This document shows, one piece after another, positions 24,427-36,230 of a DNA stretch of 64,000 nt (the first letter of the stretch is position 1; each line of letters starts with the position of its first letter). The notes under the pieces were generated by a model that was not told where the DNA came from, did not search any database, and saw nothing but the letters and a program-made list of their open reading frames with translations. The stretch is from Lycium barbarum (lineage: Eukaryota > Streptophyta > Magnoliopsida > Solanales > Solanaceae), in the NCBI RefSeq assembly GCF_019175385.1, contig NC_083339.1, positions 29,293,637-29,357,636 of the forward strand. The letters run 5' to 3'. The position numbers and the translations under genes are program-made.

Positions 24427-24633
24427 TAGGTTTAAATGTGTCCTAGGAGTTGTCTATGTTTGTGGAGCTGTGTCTAGTGAAGTCTTCCTTGTACAGCCTG
24501 ATCACTTGCATGATCGAAAGACTACCAGGGCATTTATAGGTGTTTCTCATTCTTCTTTATTCTAGATTGTGCTATAGATCTTGAACTTTCGTTACGATCA
24601 TTCTAACTTGTTCGTAATTCCTGCCTCACAGAA

Positions 24634-25811
24634 ATGACTTTAACTCATGCGGGAGATGCTAACTAAGGGAGTAATGGTGCTTCTCATTCATCATCTAGCG
24701 GACGAGCCGCTAGGATCACTAACCGTACCACTGTTGAGACTACTGATGGGGTTGAAAACAACAATGGAAACTAAGAACCATCGCTAGTACCACTTACTCC
24801 AACTGCCCCTGCTGCAGGCGTAGATGTTATGGGGTCGATGCAGAATGCGATCCAGAAGCTTATCACCCTTGTCGCAGCCCAACAACAATGTGGGGGTATG
24901 GATACGACACTTGGTGGTGGAGAAAGAATTAAGCACTTTTTGGGGTTGAATCCGCCTAAATTCTTCGGTTCGCGGAAAGACGATGATCCTCAATACTTTA
25001 TGGATGAGACTTTGAAGGCTTTGTGGGCAATAAGTGCCCATGGTTCTGAAGTCACGAAATTTTCAGCCTACCAGCTGAAAGATGCTGCTCATGCTTGGTT
25101 TGAATTATGGGAGGCGGAGTGGGGTGGTAATGCTCCGGCTCCTACTTGAGCTGAGTTGGAGGAAGCATTTATGGAGAGATTTCTATCTGACAAGGAGCGG
25201 TTTGCTATGGCTACTAAGTTTGAGAAGCTTGAGCAGGGTACTCTGTCTGCTCGTGAGTATAGTTTGAAGTTTACTCGTCTGGCAAGGTATGCAATGTTTA
25301 TGATTCTGACTGAAAACCACAAGTTGTGCCAATTTGTGCGTGGTTTGGTACCACGTATTAAGTCTGCATATGTTGCTGCAGCTATGTCCCTTACTTGTAC
25401 ATTTTCATCCTTAGTTGGGTTCGCTGAACAACAAGAGAACTGGAAGGGTGAATAGAGGTTAGAGAGGGAAAAAAGTAAGAACGCCCGATCTGCGGGTTGT
25501 TTCACTGGTTCGTATGGTGGAGGGCAACGAAAAGGAAATTTTGCACCTGATTAGTCTGTTTCTCAATCTAATATTAGTGTTCCATCTAGTGGACAAGGTC
25601 AAAGGAATAATAATCAGAACATATATTCTCACGATAGTAACCGACAAACATCTGGATGGAAGGATCGTGTTTGTCACCATTGTGGAATTCAGGGACATAT
25701 CAAGAGAGATTCTAAGAAGTGGCTGCATGAAATGGCTAAGTCTGCTGGCCAAAGGAACAATCCATCTGATGGTAATACTTACAATACACCTAATGCTCGT
25801 GGTAATGAGCT
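24634..25811 (+). pseudogene. E3 gag (broken)
   Basis: Gag packages the element RNA into cytoplasmic particles. A frame from the ATG at 24634 shows a polar N-terminal part with a glutamine-rich stretch, then the retrotransposon gag fold at about 24940-25440, and a CCHC-type knuckle at 25672-25713 (CHHC ... H ... S). The final knuckle cysteine has become serine. Stops interrupt the frame at 24664, 24772, 25147, 25453 and 25549, and the fold is otherwise collinear with working gags. The ATG sits three bases after a pyrimidine-rich TGCCTCACAG, which resembles a splice acceptor. There is no reading into a polymerase. Confidence 0.85.
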
Positions 25812-26415
25812 GGTAAAGTGGTTCTTAACACCGCTAATAGGGGACAATCTATACATTATGGTTTGACTCGTAGGGAGGTGGCGAAACACCCCATCACTGT
25901 AGTCACAGATATTCTAACTATATGTTCTCTTAAAGCATATTCACTGATCGATTCGAGTTCGGCTCTATCTTATATAACTTCGTACTTTGTCCTTGATTAT
26001 GGTAAGGAACCCAAACAATTGTTAAGACTACTTCTTCTTTTTTATGATTAACCCTGCTAGTGTCCTCGATACCACTTCTAGAACCTATAGAGACTGTATG
26101 GTGTAGTTAAGGATCGTGAGACTGCTTCTGTTTTGTTGGAAATAGGAATGGTGAACTTTGAGGTAATTGGGGATAGACTGTTTTTCCAAGTGTTATGCAA
26201 TTCTGGTTGTCGAATGCTTGTGATGGTTTAGGCTAAAAGTGATAATCCCTCATTTCATGCATAGGCTGGTTTGGGGTAGTTGTAAGGAGTCCCCATGAGG
26301 ACCATATGGTTATTGTTACAGTATTAACTGAGTTTGTTTGAGACAGCTTGAGGCTTAGTAAATATCTTAGGCTATGACTTTCATTTGGGAACGAATGATC
26401 CTGATGGGGGGATAA
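25812..26415 (+). pseudogene. E3 protease remnant and 3' untranslated tail
   Basis: A protease-like segment at 25900-26010 shows the alternating hydrophobic 'LIDxxSALSYI' active-site context. The usual D-P/S-G triplet reads D-S-S, so the catalytic loop is lost. From about 26050 the homology fades, and after 26260 there is only the normal end-of-element sequence, with a GGGAACGAATGA segment and the polypurine tract GATGGGGGGATAA (26403-26415). The entire RT, RNase H and integrase region is absent. Confidence 0.65.
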
Positions 26416-26434
26416 TGTAACACACCGTAAATCT
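26416..26434 (+). repeat. E3 3' LTR, first 19 bp
   Basis: TGTAACACACCGTAAATCT; the LINE interrupts the LTR here. The last 17 bases are one copy of the LINE target duplication; the other copy is 33713-33729. Confidence 0.9.
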
Positions 26435-27129
26435 CTTTTTTTTTTTTTAATTATTTTTTTATCAAAACCACCCAAAGAAGTGGTGGTATTTTATTCCATA
26501 GAAAATATGTACAGGAAAACAGAAACAAAAGTATTTATAGAAAAAAGAAAAGTAGAAAGTAAAACTATCTAAGAGTACATGATATGGACAAGGTAAGACC
26601 AGAACACTAATGCTTCTACAACCTGCATCAACTATAAATCCAGAGTCTTGATTTGTATTCATCTATCACACCTTCAAGTCTCACAGATGGAATGAATAAA
26701 ATCTCATGAAGATGACTTCAGGAAATTCTGGTTGTAGAGGAGTTCAGTTGTATTATATACCAATGCTTAGTCTTGGCTAATCTAATTGTGATGTGCTAAC
26801 CAGAAACTGCTGATGAGATCTTCTTCTAACTTGCTGTAGTAACTGATTGATTATTATTGACATCCATAGCTAGAAAGACCATTGTTTTAAGCAGAATGAA
26901 CCAGAGTTAATACAACACACTAAAACAGTGTTATTTCAAGATATTTACCTTCCCGTGATGTAACATTATCAAGTTCTATTGTTGCTGTGATGGCCATTGA
27001 TATCCTATTTGTTAGATGATCTAATCCTAAAATTTGGCCTTTGGCTCTTGTCCATGTTGATCAGCCTCCTTCCATGAGATGGTATCCTGAAAATGATCAT
27101 ATTGAATTGTACCTGCAAATTAAAAACTA
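26435..27129 (-). other. LINE1 3' untranslated region and poly(A)
   Basis: Non-coding in all frames apart from short chance ORFs. It ends in the T-rich run that represents the A tail on the minus strand. Confidence 0.75.
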
Positions 27130-27657
27130 AGTGAAAAAATCTGCCACATAGTTCCCTTCTCTCAATACATGTTCCACTGTGACGTCCTTTTCCTCCCTCC
27201 ACCTTTGAATGCTCCTAACTGTCAAAGATATACTCCAAGGCACCTCTCATATACCATCTAAAATCTTCTGCATTGTTAATGAATCTGTTTCTATAATTAA
27301 TGGCAGCAAATCATGTGAAATACAATACTTAATGCCTTCCTCAGTTTCCACAGCCTGAGAAACAAGATTTGTTGTATCTGGTAACACCATTGCCATAACA
27401 TATAAGAAATCTCCTAAACTGTTTCTTACACAAAATGTTGCAGAACTAGGACCTAGATTTCCTCTTGATGCACCATCAGTGTTGCATTTAAAGTGTACAT
27501 TGCTAGGAAACTTCCACTTCACCCGTTTATAAGTTAAAGGATTCCTATAATTCTCAAAAATCTTAACCATCAGAGGCCACAGTTTTGGCATATCCTGCAG
27601 CCAAGGATACATGTACTGAGCCAACATATAGATATTTCTATTGATCTCATGAATCAC
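27130..27657 (-). pseudogene. LINE1 ORF2 RNase H domain
   Basis: This is the C-terminal RNase H of plant L1 elements. It shows 'NTDGASRGN' (first Asp), a 'VETEEG' segment (Glu), 'IETDS' (second Asp) and, after one TGA stop at about 27246, 'EHVLREGNYVAD' (terminal His/Asp block). Apart from that stop the catalytic set looks intact. It would degrade RNA in the RNA-DNA hybrid. About 0.7 kb of 3' untranslated sequence separates it from the poly(A). Confidence 0.85.
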
Positions 27658-27849
27658 CTTAACATAAGAAACTGAGCCTCCATGTCATCTTATGTTCCTA
27701 CTTTTCCACAATTGCCACATAACCAAGGCAGGAATGGCCTAATATAATGCTTTCAATCTAGCCAGAGTGTTAAAGTTACACCATAACAAAACTGTCTATT
27801 TGATTTATATGAAAGGGCCCATTATCCCTGCAACTGTTGAGAAATAGCT

Positions 27850-28200
27850 TTATATTCTTCTAGCCAATGGCGCTGAAATGAACACATGATCTATTGTTTC
27901 TTGTTGTACCTGACAGCACTAGCATCTTGAGACCATACAGATTCTCATTTTCTACAGAACTTCATCTATAGGTAGTTTCCAAAACCATACTCTCCATAAG
28001 AACATAGATATTTTATATGGTAAACCTTTTAACCAGAAGTTCTCATAAACCTGTGATCTTTGCTTTCTTTGTCTCAATTTCTCCCATGCACTCTTAACTT
28101 TAAATTTCCCAGAACTTATGTATATGCACCATGGCTTATCTGTTTCATTAGATCCCTAAAAATGGCCCAGTTCACTTCTCACATGCTCTACTATATCAGC
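27850..28200 (-). pseudogene. LINE1 ORF2 zf-RVT region
   Basis: The minus strand encodes the 'SGKFKVKSAW' and 'GLPYKISMFLWR' blocks followed by a Cys/His-rich segment ending 'TIDHVF', characteristic of the zinc-binding region that follows RT in plant LINEs. Stops are present in the frame. Confidence 0.75.
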
Positions 28201-28530
28201 TAAGAATACATCTTGCATTTTGGATAATTCTAATGATTACTGTCCATCAAATATTCTAGATCATCTTCTATCTCATTATTCTGATCCTGGTGTGGTAACA
28301 ACTCATGTAAAGCTCCAATTTTAGACCAATTGTCAAACCATGTTTATGAAGATCCATTCCTAGGTTCCCACTAAATACTATGCTCCATAGCATTCCTTCC
28401 AAGTCTGAGATCCTCCTTTCAATTGCACCACAGTTGGTCTAGATCTCTTGTAGTATTTGTTCCACATGAAGTTGGACCATAATATCCACCAAAGCTTGGC
28501 AAACAATGCTTTTTAAATGTCATAGAGAGA

Positions 28531-29469
28531 TCAAAATCCTAGTCCTCCATCATTCTTTGGATAGCATAACTTTTCCCATGCAGACCAGTGTTTGCTTCTA
28601 CCTTCATCTTTTGTTTGCCAGAAAAATCTATTGAACAACTTGTGAAGCTCTTTCATTACGCATTTAGGAGGTACCATAGCAGACAACAAATAAACTAGAA
28701 TACTTTGTAAAACACTAGAAATCTGCACCGCCTTCCCACCAAAAGAGAGTTGTTTACCTTTCCAAGCCTGTAGTTTGTCTCTAAGTTTCTTTAGCATATC
28801 TTTATCGAATATCTTCTTTCTTCTTGCATGAAAAATCAGACATCCCAAATAAGTGAATGGGAATTCTTTTTTAGTGAAGCCTGTTATTTTTTGCACTTAT
28901 TGACTCAACCCGTCAGCCACTTTCTTGTGCATGTAGTAACAACTCTTATTTGCATTAATCTTCTGCCCAGATACTCTTTCGTACTCATGCAGAATGAACA
29001 TGATCTTCTGTAAAGAAACTTTATTAGCTGAAGTAAATATAATTGTATCATCTGCATATGATAGGTGATTCAAATTTGCACTCCATTTTGGCATTCCATA
29101 TCCTATGAAGTTATCATGCTCAAATAAAGAATTAAGAGTCATTGATAGAACCTCTGCAACAAGAATAAAAAGAGCAGGAGATAGAGGATCTCCCTGCTTT
29201 ACCCCTCTTGTAGAATGAAAAAATCCAAAGGACTGTCCATTAATTAGTATAGAATACCAATTATTGTCAATTAATCTCCAAACCATATCCACATACATTT
29301 CTGCAAATCCCATCTTTCTCAGCAGTTGCACAAGAAAATTCCAAGACACCCTATCATAAGCCCTTACCATGTCCAGCTTGATGATCACATTTGCTGGTTT
29401 CCCTCTCCTTATATCAGCAACTAATTCTTGAGTTAGCAGAACATTTTCAATGATATTTCTACCCTTCAA
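28531..29469 (-). pseudogene. LINE1 ORF2 reverse transcriptase
   Basis: The first segment (29469-28897, 190 codons) contains motif A KLDMxxAYDRVSW (residues 31-43), GDPLSP (93-98) and YADD (138-141), with all three RT aspartates present. A stop at about 28896 separates it from the thumb region (28896-28531), which has 'FTYLGC' and 'PKNDGGLGF' blocks typical of plant L1. Upstream (29470-30180) the link to the endonuclease is full of stops. The domain would copy LINE RNA at the nicked target, but the multiple breaks make it non-functional. Confidence 0.9.
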
Positions 29470-30195
29470 AAATCCAAATTGATTTTGTAGAAATTAAAGA
29501 AAGTAGAATCACTTCCAACTTATCATGCATAATAAAGTTGTTGAGACTGATTGATCTTAGATTAGAAAAGGAGTTGATAACAGCTTTCTTTGGTAGCAGA
29601 ACCAGGTTTGTATGAGTTACTGATTTTGGCTATGTATGTCCCTCATAAAAACATTTGATCATATTATACATATCAGCTGCCACTATATTCCAACATCTTT
29701 GATAAGAAAAAACACCAGAAAAACCATTAGGGCCATAAGCACTATCCCCAAAGAGTTGAAACACGTTATTTTTAACCTCCTCCATAGTTGGCATTGCTCA
29801 TAAGAGCTGATTTTGTTCTTCATTTATTCTCTCAGGTATGAAATCCAATAAGTTAGATTCTAGTGACTCCCCTTCTTGAGAGAACTGGTTCTGATAAAAG
29901 GAAACAACTTCATTAGCAATATCATCTATGTTGTCAAGCCACTCTCCATCTATATTTTGAATCCTTGTAAGCAACAACCACTTTCTTCTACCCTTCAGAA
30001 GATTGTGAAAATATCTTTTGTTTCTATCTCCTTTAGAGTACCATTGGATGCCTGATTTTTGTCTAAAACATTCTTCCTAAAAATGTAGATATCTTTTGTG
30101 TTCAGACTGTGCCAATTGCAACACCCCTCTATTATCTTTTGTTGGATCTTCTTCAAACAGTTGTTCTTTAATCCTAACAATATCCTCCCTTATTG

Positions 30196-31020
30196 TTAAC
30201 TATTTAAAAAGATCTCCAAAAGTACTTTGCTCCACTTTGATAAAGCAGATTTCAAGCTTTTCATCTTAAACTTAAAAGTAAGGAAAGGATCACCCACAAA
30301 TTCAGTTCTCCAATGTTGTTCCACCACTTCTCTAAATGTCTCATGCTCCAGCCAAAACTTTAAGAATCTATAATGCTTTTGAAACTTCTGAACGTTTTCT
30401 CCTGCTGAAAGAAGAAGAGGAGCATGATCTGAACTTGTTCTTGCTAAATGATCCATACTCAAGTTACTGAACCAGTTCTAGTATTGCTGATTGAACGGGA
30501 TCCTGTCCAATCTCTTGAATATGCAATCTTTACGAGCCCTTCCATTCCACCAAGTAAATGGACTACCTTTAAACTCTACTTCTGATAATTCACAAGAGTT
30601 CATGCATAAGGGAAAATATTCATATTCTGTCGGATATACTGGTATACCTCTTATCTTTTCCTCCTCATGCATAATGACATTAAAATCACCCCCACCAATC
30701 TTTCACCAGCATCACACTTTGCATATACAAATGTTGAAATCAAAGACTTGCCACTATCTTGAAAGAACATTTTAATGGTCACTTGTTGATCAGTGTCTAT
30801 TAATACATCTACCTCTATACCATCAGCAACAAAATACCAAATCATTCCATTGCAATTATGATTAGCAATGTTCATACCTAATCTTCTTTTGTATCTATCT
30901 ATATGTCTAGATTGTTGGAAAGGCTCCAGTAAAGCAACCAGTACAAATTTATGGTGTTTGTGCAACATCTGAACTCTATGAAAAGCCTTCTGATTATTGC
31001 CAGACCTGATATTTCAAATG
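30196..31020 (-). pseudogene. LINE1 ORF2 endonuclease domain
   Basis: This is the apurinic-type (EEP) endonuclease that nicks the target. The N-terminal strand is present, but its expected Trp codon is TGA. The glutamate of the 'LLEPF' motif is at about 30930 and the C-terminal 'SDHAPLLL' block is near 30420. The middle includes 'FKGSPFTWWN' (about 30575). Frameshifts fall near 30660 and 30470. The TT/AAAA-type nicking preference is not tested here, but the poly(T) side of the insertion abuts an AATCT site. Confidence 0.8.
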
Positions 31021-31033
31021 AACGTTTTCATCA

Positions 31034-33659
31034 TTAGGAATTTATTTTGTTTACAACATTTCTCTTTGGTAGAATCCTGGATAGTTGTACTTTACACATC
31101 TTGGATCTTGTTTGCAGTTTTTTACCCTGAGCTCTATCAGACTGAGTTTCTCCCCCAAGCTTATTCCTTCTACCCTTCTTTGAACTTTTATTTCCTTTTT
31201 TGACACTCACATCAGCCAATTTTGAAATATCAACTTTATGAACCATAATATCTTCATCTTTCATGTTGCTTGATTATGTGCTTTTGCACGTATGTTTCTT
31301 CATAACCTCTCCTTCTTTGTTATTATACATGCTATTCAGATCATGAGAGACTAAGGCATGAAACCCTTTTTGTGGAGACTTCTTCTTACTGACAGACACA
31401 ATATGAGTATTTTCTTTCAGTACCATAGCTGTGAAATCAGAAACTTCCTTGCTATTACTATTGGAAGGTTGATAACATCCAACAGTAAGAGCTTTATCGA
31501 AAGGACTACCTGAAGCTTCACTCTCTTTATTTGTAGCAGCTATATTGGTTCCATCCTCAGTGCTATCCTCCTTTGTTAGACTATCTTCCTCCTGTTGGTT
31601 ATCAACTGACCACCTAGTCACTTCTTCAAACTTATCTTGTTGATCTACTGTCTTTGGTCCTTCAAAATTCAACTCCTTTTCCTTAAGATTTTCATGATAA
31701 GCCTGAAAATTTTCTTTTTTTATGACAGGTTGACCTCTTCCTCATTAATATCAACATCTGCAATAATTGCAACATCAGTCTCCGCATTATCCATAACAGT
31801 TTCCAAGTCATCTTGACCAGGGATTTGCATTGGTTTCTCTACTCCTTCATCTATCTCTTCACTTGTTGTAGGCTTACAGGCATTACTTGAAACACCATTT
31901 ACATTCTCTTGTTCCTCTTCATTGGGAAAATTACCTCCCTTCTCACCTGAATCTTTGTTTTCACCATCTACCTTGTTGATATTACTTACCACTGCTTCTG
32001 AGTCATCCAAAGCTCCCTTAAAAGTTTCCCCATTGTCAATTCTGACATCAGTAACACTAGCAAAACTATCACCTTGATTTTCTTCCACTTTATCTGTCAC
32101 CTCCACCATATTACTACTATTGGCCATAGAAACAGACATGTGTTCATTTCCACAGGATCGATTGCTATAACACCATCTCTAACTTTGTCAAATTCAGATA
32201 CATGAGAATTATCCTCTTCCACATTATTAGGATTTGCTCCTTTAACAACAACAACCTCAGTTTTCTCACTTGCATCCTTGTTCTGTGAAACTTCAACATT
32301 GAGGTCAACATTATTGGGCTCTGATACATTCATAACATCATCACCAGCCTTCTCCTCTTCATCCTTGCTCATATCTACTCAATTGGTTGTCCAACTCTTC
32401 TTTGTTGTCTGCAACTTGTTGGCAGTGTCTTCCACCACCCCTACATCTTGACCATCAGTGGATTTATGACTCGACTCAAATTTGTTTAGCACCCAAACCT
32501 TTGTACTCTCCTGATTGTGCTGATATTCCTCTACTAAACTAGCAAGAACATCAAATTTATTCTGATTCTGGATTCCTTCTTGTTGCTTGGTGTTGTTATT
32601 CTGTTCTTTCACATCAACCTTGTTCTTATTCACTTCACTTTGATTAAGGTTATTATTATACCTCACCTCATGGTTTTGTTCCACTGGCTGCTTCTTCTAA
32701 TCATCATGTTTCTGGAATGGTTTATCCATACTAGGACTAGCAACCATCTCCTCCTCCTCCTTCAATTCTGGATGCAACAGTCTACATTCAGCATTTGAAT
32801 GTCCTTGTAACATACATTCAGTGCAATATCGAGGTAAATAATCGTATTGAATCTTCACTTTGACTTCACTGATAGCCTTAGTATCATCTCCTCAATTTTC
32901 ATCATCACAAACTTTGGTTTAACAGTTATTTAGTCAACCTGAACTTTAACCCTCGCACATTTTAGCCTTGTTTTGTTAATAGCAGCCAAATCCAACTGCA
33001 CAGGTTTTCCAATAGCATATGCCAACGTAAATAGAGACTCCTTCACAAAATAAGTAGGCAATAGGTTTGGAAACGAAATCCAAGCCATGGCTATGGATGT
33101 TTCTCCATCTATTTTTAAGTTGGACTCATAAATTAGAGGCCTCATTTGATAAGTACAACCATCCCTCGACTTCGACCAAAATGCACGTTTAGAAGAAATA
33201 TTGATAAAATCTTCCATTAAGGTGCTTCGTATCAAAACATGTCGATTTCTAAAAAAACCCTACTGTACATTTACCCTTTGCACCACATTGCTTAGGAATG
33301 ATAGTTCTCAGTTCTTCCAACTCAGGCCAACCATATGAAAACTTACGAACTATGGTATATTGCAAGTTTTCAATCACTTCCATTCGATCCACTTCATTTG
33401 ATGTCCACTTCATGTATGCTATACTATCAACGTATATTACTTTTTTCTGAGGGATTGATTCACATTGCACTAATGAAGTAAACACGGTAGCATGTAGTAC
33501 AGTTTGACAAAAGAGATATTAGGGTTTAACAGAAGAGATGGGAGAGAAGATGAAGTTGGGAGTATTTTCGTGGAAGGTAATGTAGGGAAAAGATCATAAG
33601 AGACAATATCTAGAGGCTGGCCAGCCACCGTATATGGCTGACCAGTGTCCGACATAGCC
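31034..33659 (-). pseudogene. LINE1 ORF1: nucleic-acid-binding protein (frameshifted)
   Basis: ORF1 proteins of plant L1 elements bind the element RNA. The chosen start is the ATG at 33659. A frameshift near 33475 and another at a run of seven T (minus strand, about 33252-33258) split the N-terminal DUF4283-like domain (about 33485-32930), recognisable by tracts such as 'AMAWISFPNLLP'. A complete CCHC knuckle (C-x2-C-x4-H-x4-C) lies at 32784-32825. Beyond it come about 550 codons rich in Asn, Gln, Glu, Asp and Ser with a 'NKFDVLASL' block, ending in a basic Lys/Arg stretch near 31200-31040. Stops at about 32697, 32376 and 31720 separate open segments. The tail is longer and more acidic than I would expect. 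Confidence 0.75.
32784..32825 (-). other. CCHC zinc knuckle of LINE1 ORF1
   Basis: The minus strand encodes C-T-E-C followed by four residues, H, four residues and C, with all four ligands intact. Confidence 0.85.
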
Positions 33660-33712
33660 ATAGAGGCTACCCTAGGTTTAGGGTTTGCATGGGACAGGAG
33701 AAAGAAGAGAGT

Positions 33713-36225
33713 TAACACACCATAAATCTGAGTTAGGTGTGAATGCATTAAATGAGAAGTAATGTGACATTTTAGGCATATGAGGTCCTATCAAGATGAG
33801 TTTGGATGTAAATAGTTGATTTAAGATCAAGACCTAGTAGTGAAGTTCGTAAGAGTTCTCAAACTCATCAAAGTTTCGGTAGGTCTGACTTGTAGGCCAA
33901 TTTCATGAAAATTTGTTGCGAATTTAGGAAAAATTCATCTAATAGAAGTTGTAGATATGTGAAATACCTTTTACAATGATATAAAGTGGAGCTTAAAAAG
34001 ACTTGTGAGTAAAACATTATGACCTTTTTACTAACCTGTGTTTCGTAGGATCATCATGTGGTTCAAACTGCGTTTCACAGGATAGAACACCAAAAATCAT
34101 GCCCTCTATCATTTTGTGCGTTAGGGCTGCATTTCACGGGTCAAACGTGTGATTCACAAGATGTGTCACATGCCTTGCTTGGCTTTAAAAATCCCATAAC
34201 GTGAAATTTTCTTAAACCTTCATTCTACTTCATTCTTGGCTGACTTTTTGAGGATAAAAGACTCTATAACTTCTCCAAATCTTACAAGGTGAGTTCCTAA
34301 TCATCTTATGATTAAACTATATCAAATTAAAAAGAATTAACACTAGTGCATCTTCTAAAAACCCTAGATTTTTGAAACCTAAGAAAGAGCGGAAAAAGGG
34401 ACGTTTGGGGCATTTGAGATTCCTTCAAAAAGGTATGATCCTTGAATTTTTTGATGTTATTGAAAGGGATTAGACTAGTGTAAGTTATCCTATGGGATTA
34501 GAATGCATGAATGATTCATGAAGTGTTCAAGAACGCGTTCTAGACATGAAAACCCTAGTTTTTCTATAAAGGGGGTATATAGGTAGAATTAGATTAAAGC
34601 TCTAATCTTTCTACTCTAAAACAATTGTAGATTTATTGTTGAACCTTGGGAATTCTGTTTTGCTACCTTGTTGCAGGTTCGAGGTATATATCTTTTTTAA
34701 CATACTTTTTTGAAATGATTTGTGTGACTTTGGTTATGGTTTGTGGGCGTGAGGCACAAGACTAATTAAATCTTGTTTGTACTGTATTATATAAACGTAT
34801 TCATGATATTTTTTCTTCTCTAAGGGATGATTAAATATTGATGTATAAATCTTTGGTATTTGAACTTGAATTACCCTTAAGGGATGTTTAAACTTGATAT
34901 TTGGAAAGGTTGATTATCTCATGTGAATGCTCTATAAAATGATTGTGTTGAACGTGAAACTTGTTTAAAGAAGCGAGTCTGTTTCTAAAACTGAAATGAA
35001 TTGATGTACCCCTATAATGGGAAGATGAACATAATCCATGAGGAATAATTTGGCTATCATGATATGACTTAGGATTTAGCTTCTATGCCATGATTGATGA
35101 TTCGGCTAATATGCTATGATTTGTATCTTGTTTGTGTTTGGGCCTATATGGGAAAGCTGTGCTAGTCCAGAGGACGATAGCTGCTATAGATCCTAACGTA
35201 TCAATATGAGTATTGATATGTCAGTACAGAGGATGATTGACCTACGAGCCATATAGCCTAGTGCTTCTATTGCTGTGTCAATCCAGAGGATAATTGACCT
35301 CTGAGGCATATAGCCTGGTGCATCTATTATTGTGCTAGTCCAGGGAACGATTAGCCTCCGTGGTTTCCTATCTTGGAGTATCGATTGATTGTTTTTCCTG
35401 TGAGTGGCTTGTTTTGTATTTTCAAAACTTGTGAGTGGCTTGTTTCATATCTTTATTGCCTGTGAGTGCATTTTGATGAAAATTAACTTGTTTGCCTTGG
35501 AGTGGCTTGTTGATGATATTGGTCTCGAATTGAAAAGACTCAAATGGTAATAAATGGTATATTGAATCAGAAAAGATATATACTTGTCTTAATGGTTTTC
35601 TATTGATGATTTTGAGTTGTATGATTGATCTTGTCTTTGATTTTAGATGATTCTATGGGAACTGTTTTCACTAATCATTATAGTATTGTTTTGTTATGTT
35701 ACTTATTGTCCCTAAGACACTCACTACGTATCCAGTACTCCGGCATACCATTGTTGTTTTTATGGTATGTTAGGTAACGAAGAAGGGCAGGTACAGACAG
35801 ATCTGCGGATTAGGAGTACTTGCTGCTTTCAGACTTTTGGTGAGCCCACACTTTCATTCGTGGAACACCCTCTATTTTACTTATTGCTTTTAGTTTCTGG
35901 GCTGTGTCCCGATGAGTTAGATGCTTATTCATTATCTTAGAGGCTCTATAGATAGATGTTGTTTTGTGGGTATTGATTGAGTCGTTGTTCGACTCTCATG
36001 GGTATTTCTACGCTTTGACAATCTATTTATTACAGACTTCCACTAATTTTATTTCATAAATTATGAGCATGTGTTTGTCTAGTTACTTTATAACATCTTT
36101 TAATTAGTTAATGAAAGATATTAAAAAAAAAAAAAGACTTGTTGTTATTAATTCATAAGGCGCTTCCTGTGTTGTTCATAGCATCATATACCTGTTACGT
36201 CTAGGGTGGGTTTTGGGGTGTGAAA
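33713..36225 (+). repeat. E3 3' LTR, main segment
   Basis: It opens with the second copy of the LINE target duplication (33713-33729) and continues collinear with 21994-24409. It ends GGGGTGTGAAA at 36225 (original CA end mutated), followed by TAATT. The donor-like AAG|GTGAGT is conserved (GT 34289-34290). Positions 35816-35880 carry about 65-70 bp missing from the 5' copy. Confidence 0.9.
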
Positions 36226-36230
36226 TAATT

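Larger units (their letters stand above)
26435..33712 (-). mobile_element. LINE1: near full-length plant L1-type LINE
   Basis: A 7.3-kb non-LTR retrotransposon on the minus strand. Its 3' end is a T-rich run on the plus strand (26435-26467), meaning a poly(A) tail. It is bracketed by TAACACACC(G/A)TAAATCT at 26418-26434 and 33713-33729, a 17-bp duplication typical of target-primed reverse transcription. The order on the minus strand is ORF1 (DUF4283-like domain, CCHC knuckle, long acidic tail), then ORF2 (endonuclease, RT, zinc-binding zf-RVT, RNase H). ORF1 begins close to the 5' junction, so 5' truncation is small or nil. Several stops and frameshifts make it inactive. Confidence 0.93.
21975..36225 (+). 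mobile_element. E3: gag-only gypsy derivative with LINE in 3' LTR
   Basis: The LTRs at 21975-24409 and 26416-26434 plus 33730-36225 frame an internal region of only 2.0 kb. The element is flanked by TAATT (21970-21974 and 36226-36230). The LTRs are about 90% alike by eye, apart from a ~70-bp block at 35816-35880 present only in the 3' copy. The interior has a PBS, a gag frame with knuckle, a protease remnant and a PPT, but no RT, RNase H or integrase. It is therefore either a deletion product or a non-autonomous element moved by another's enzymes. Confidence 0.9.

Noticed and set aside
27247..27657. RNase H-like ORF as a host RNase H gene
   Set aside because: It is collinear with the upstream RT and zf-RVT of the LINE on the same strand.
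31274..32684. Acidic ORFs resembling a host nucleolin-like or chromatin protein
   Set aside because: They lie between the LINE ORF1 knuckle and the ORF2 endonuclease on the same strand and inside the LINE target duplication.
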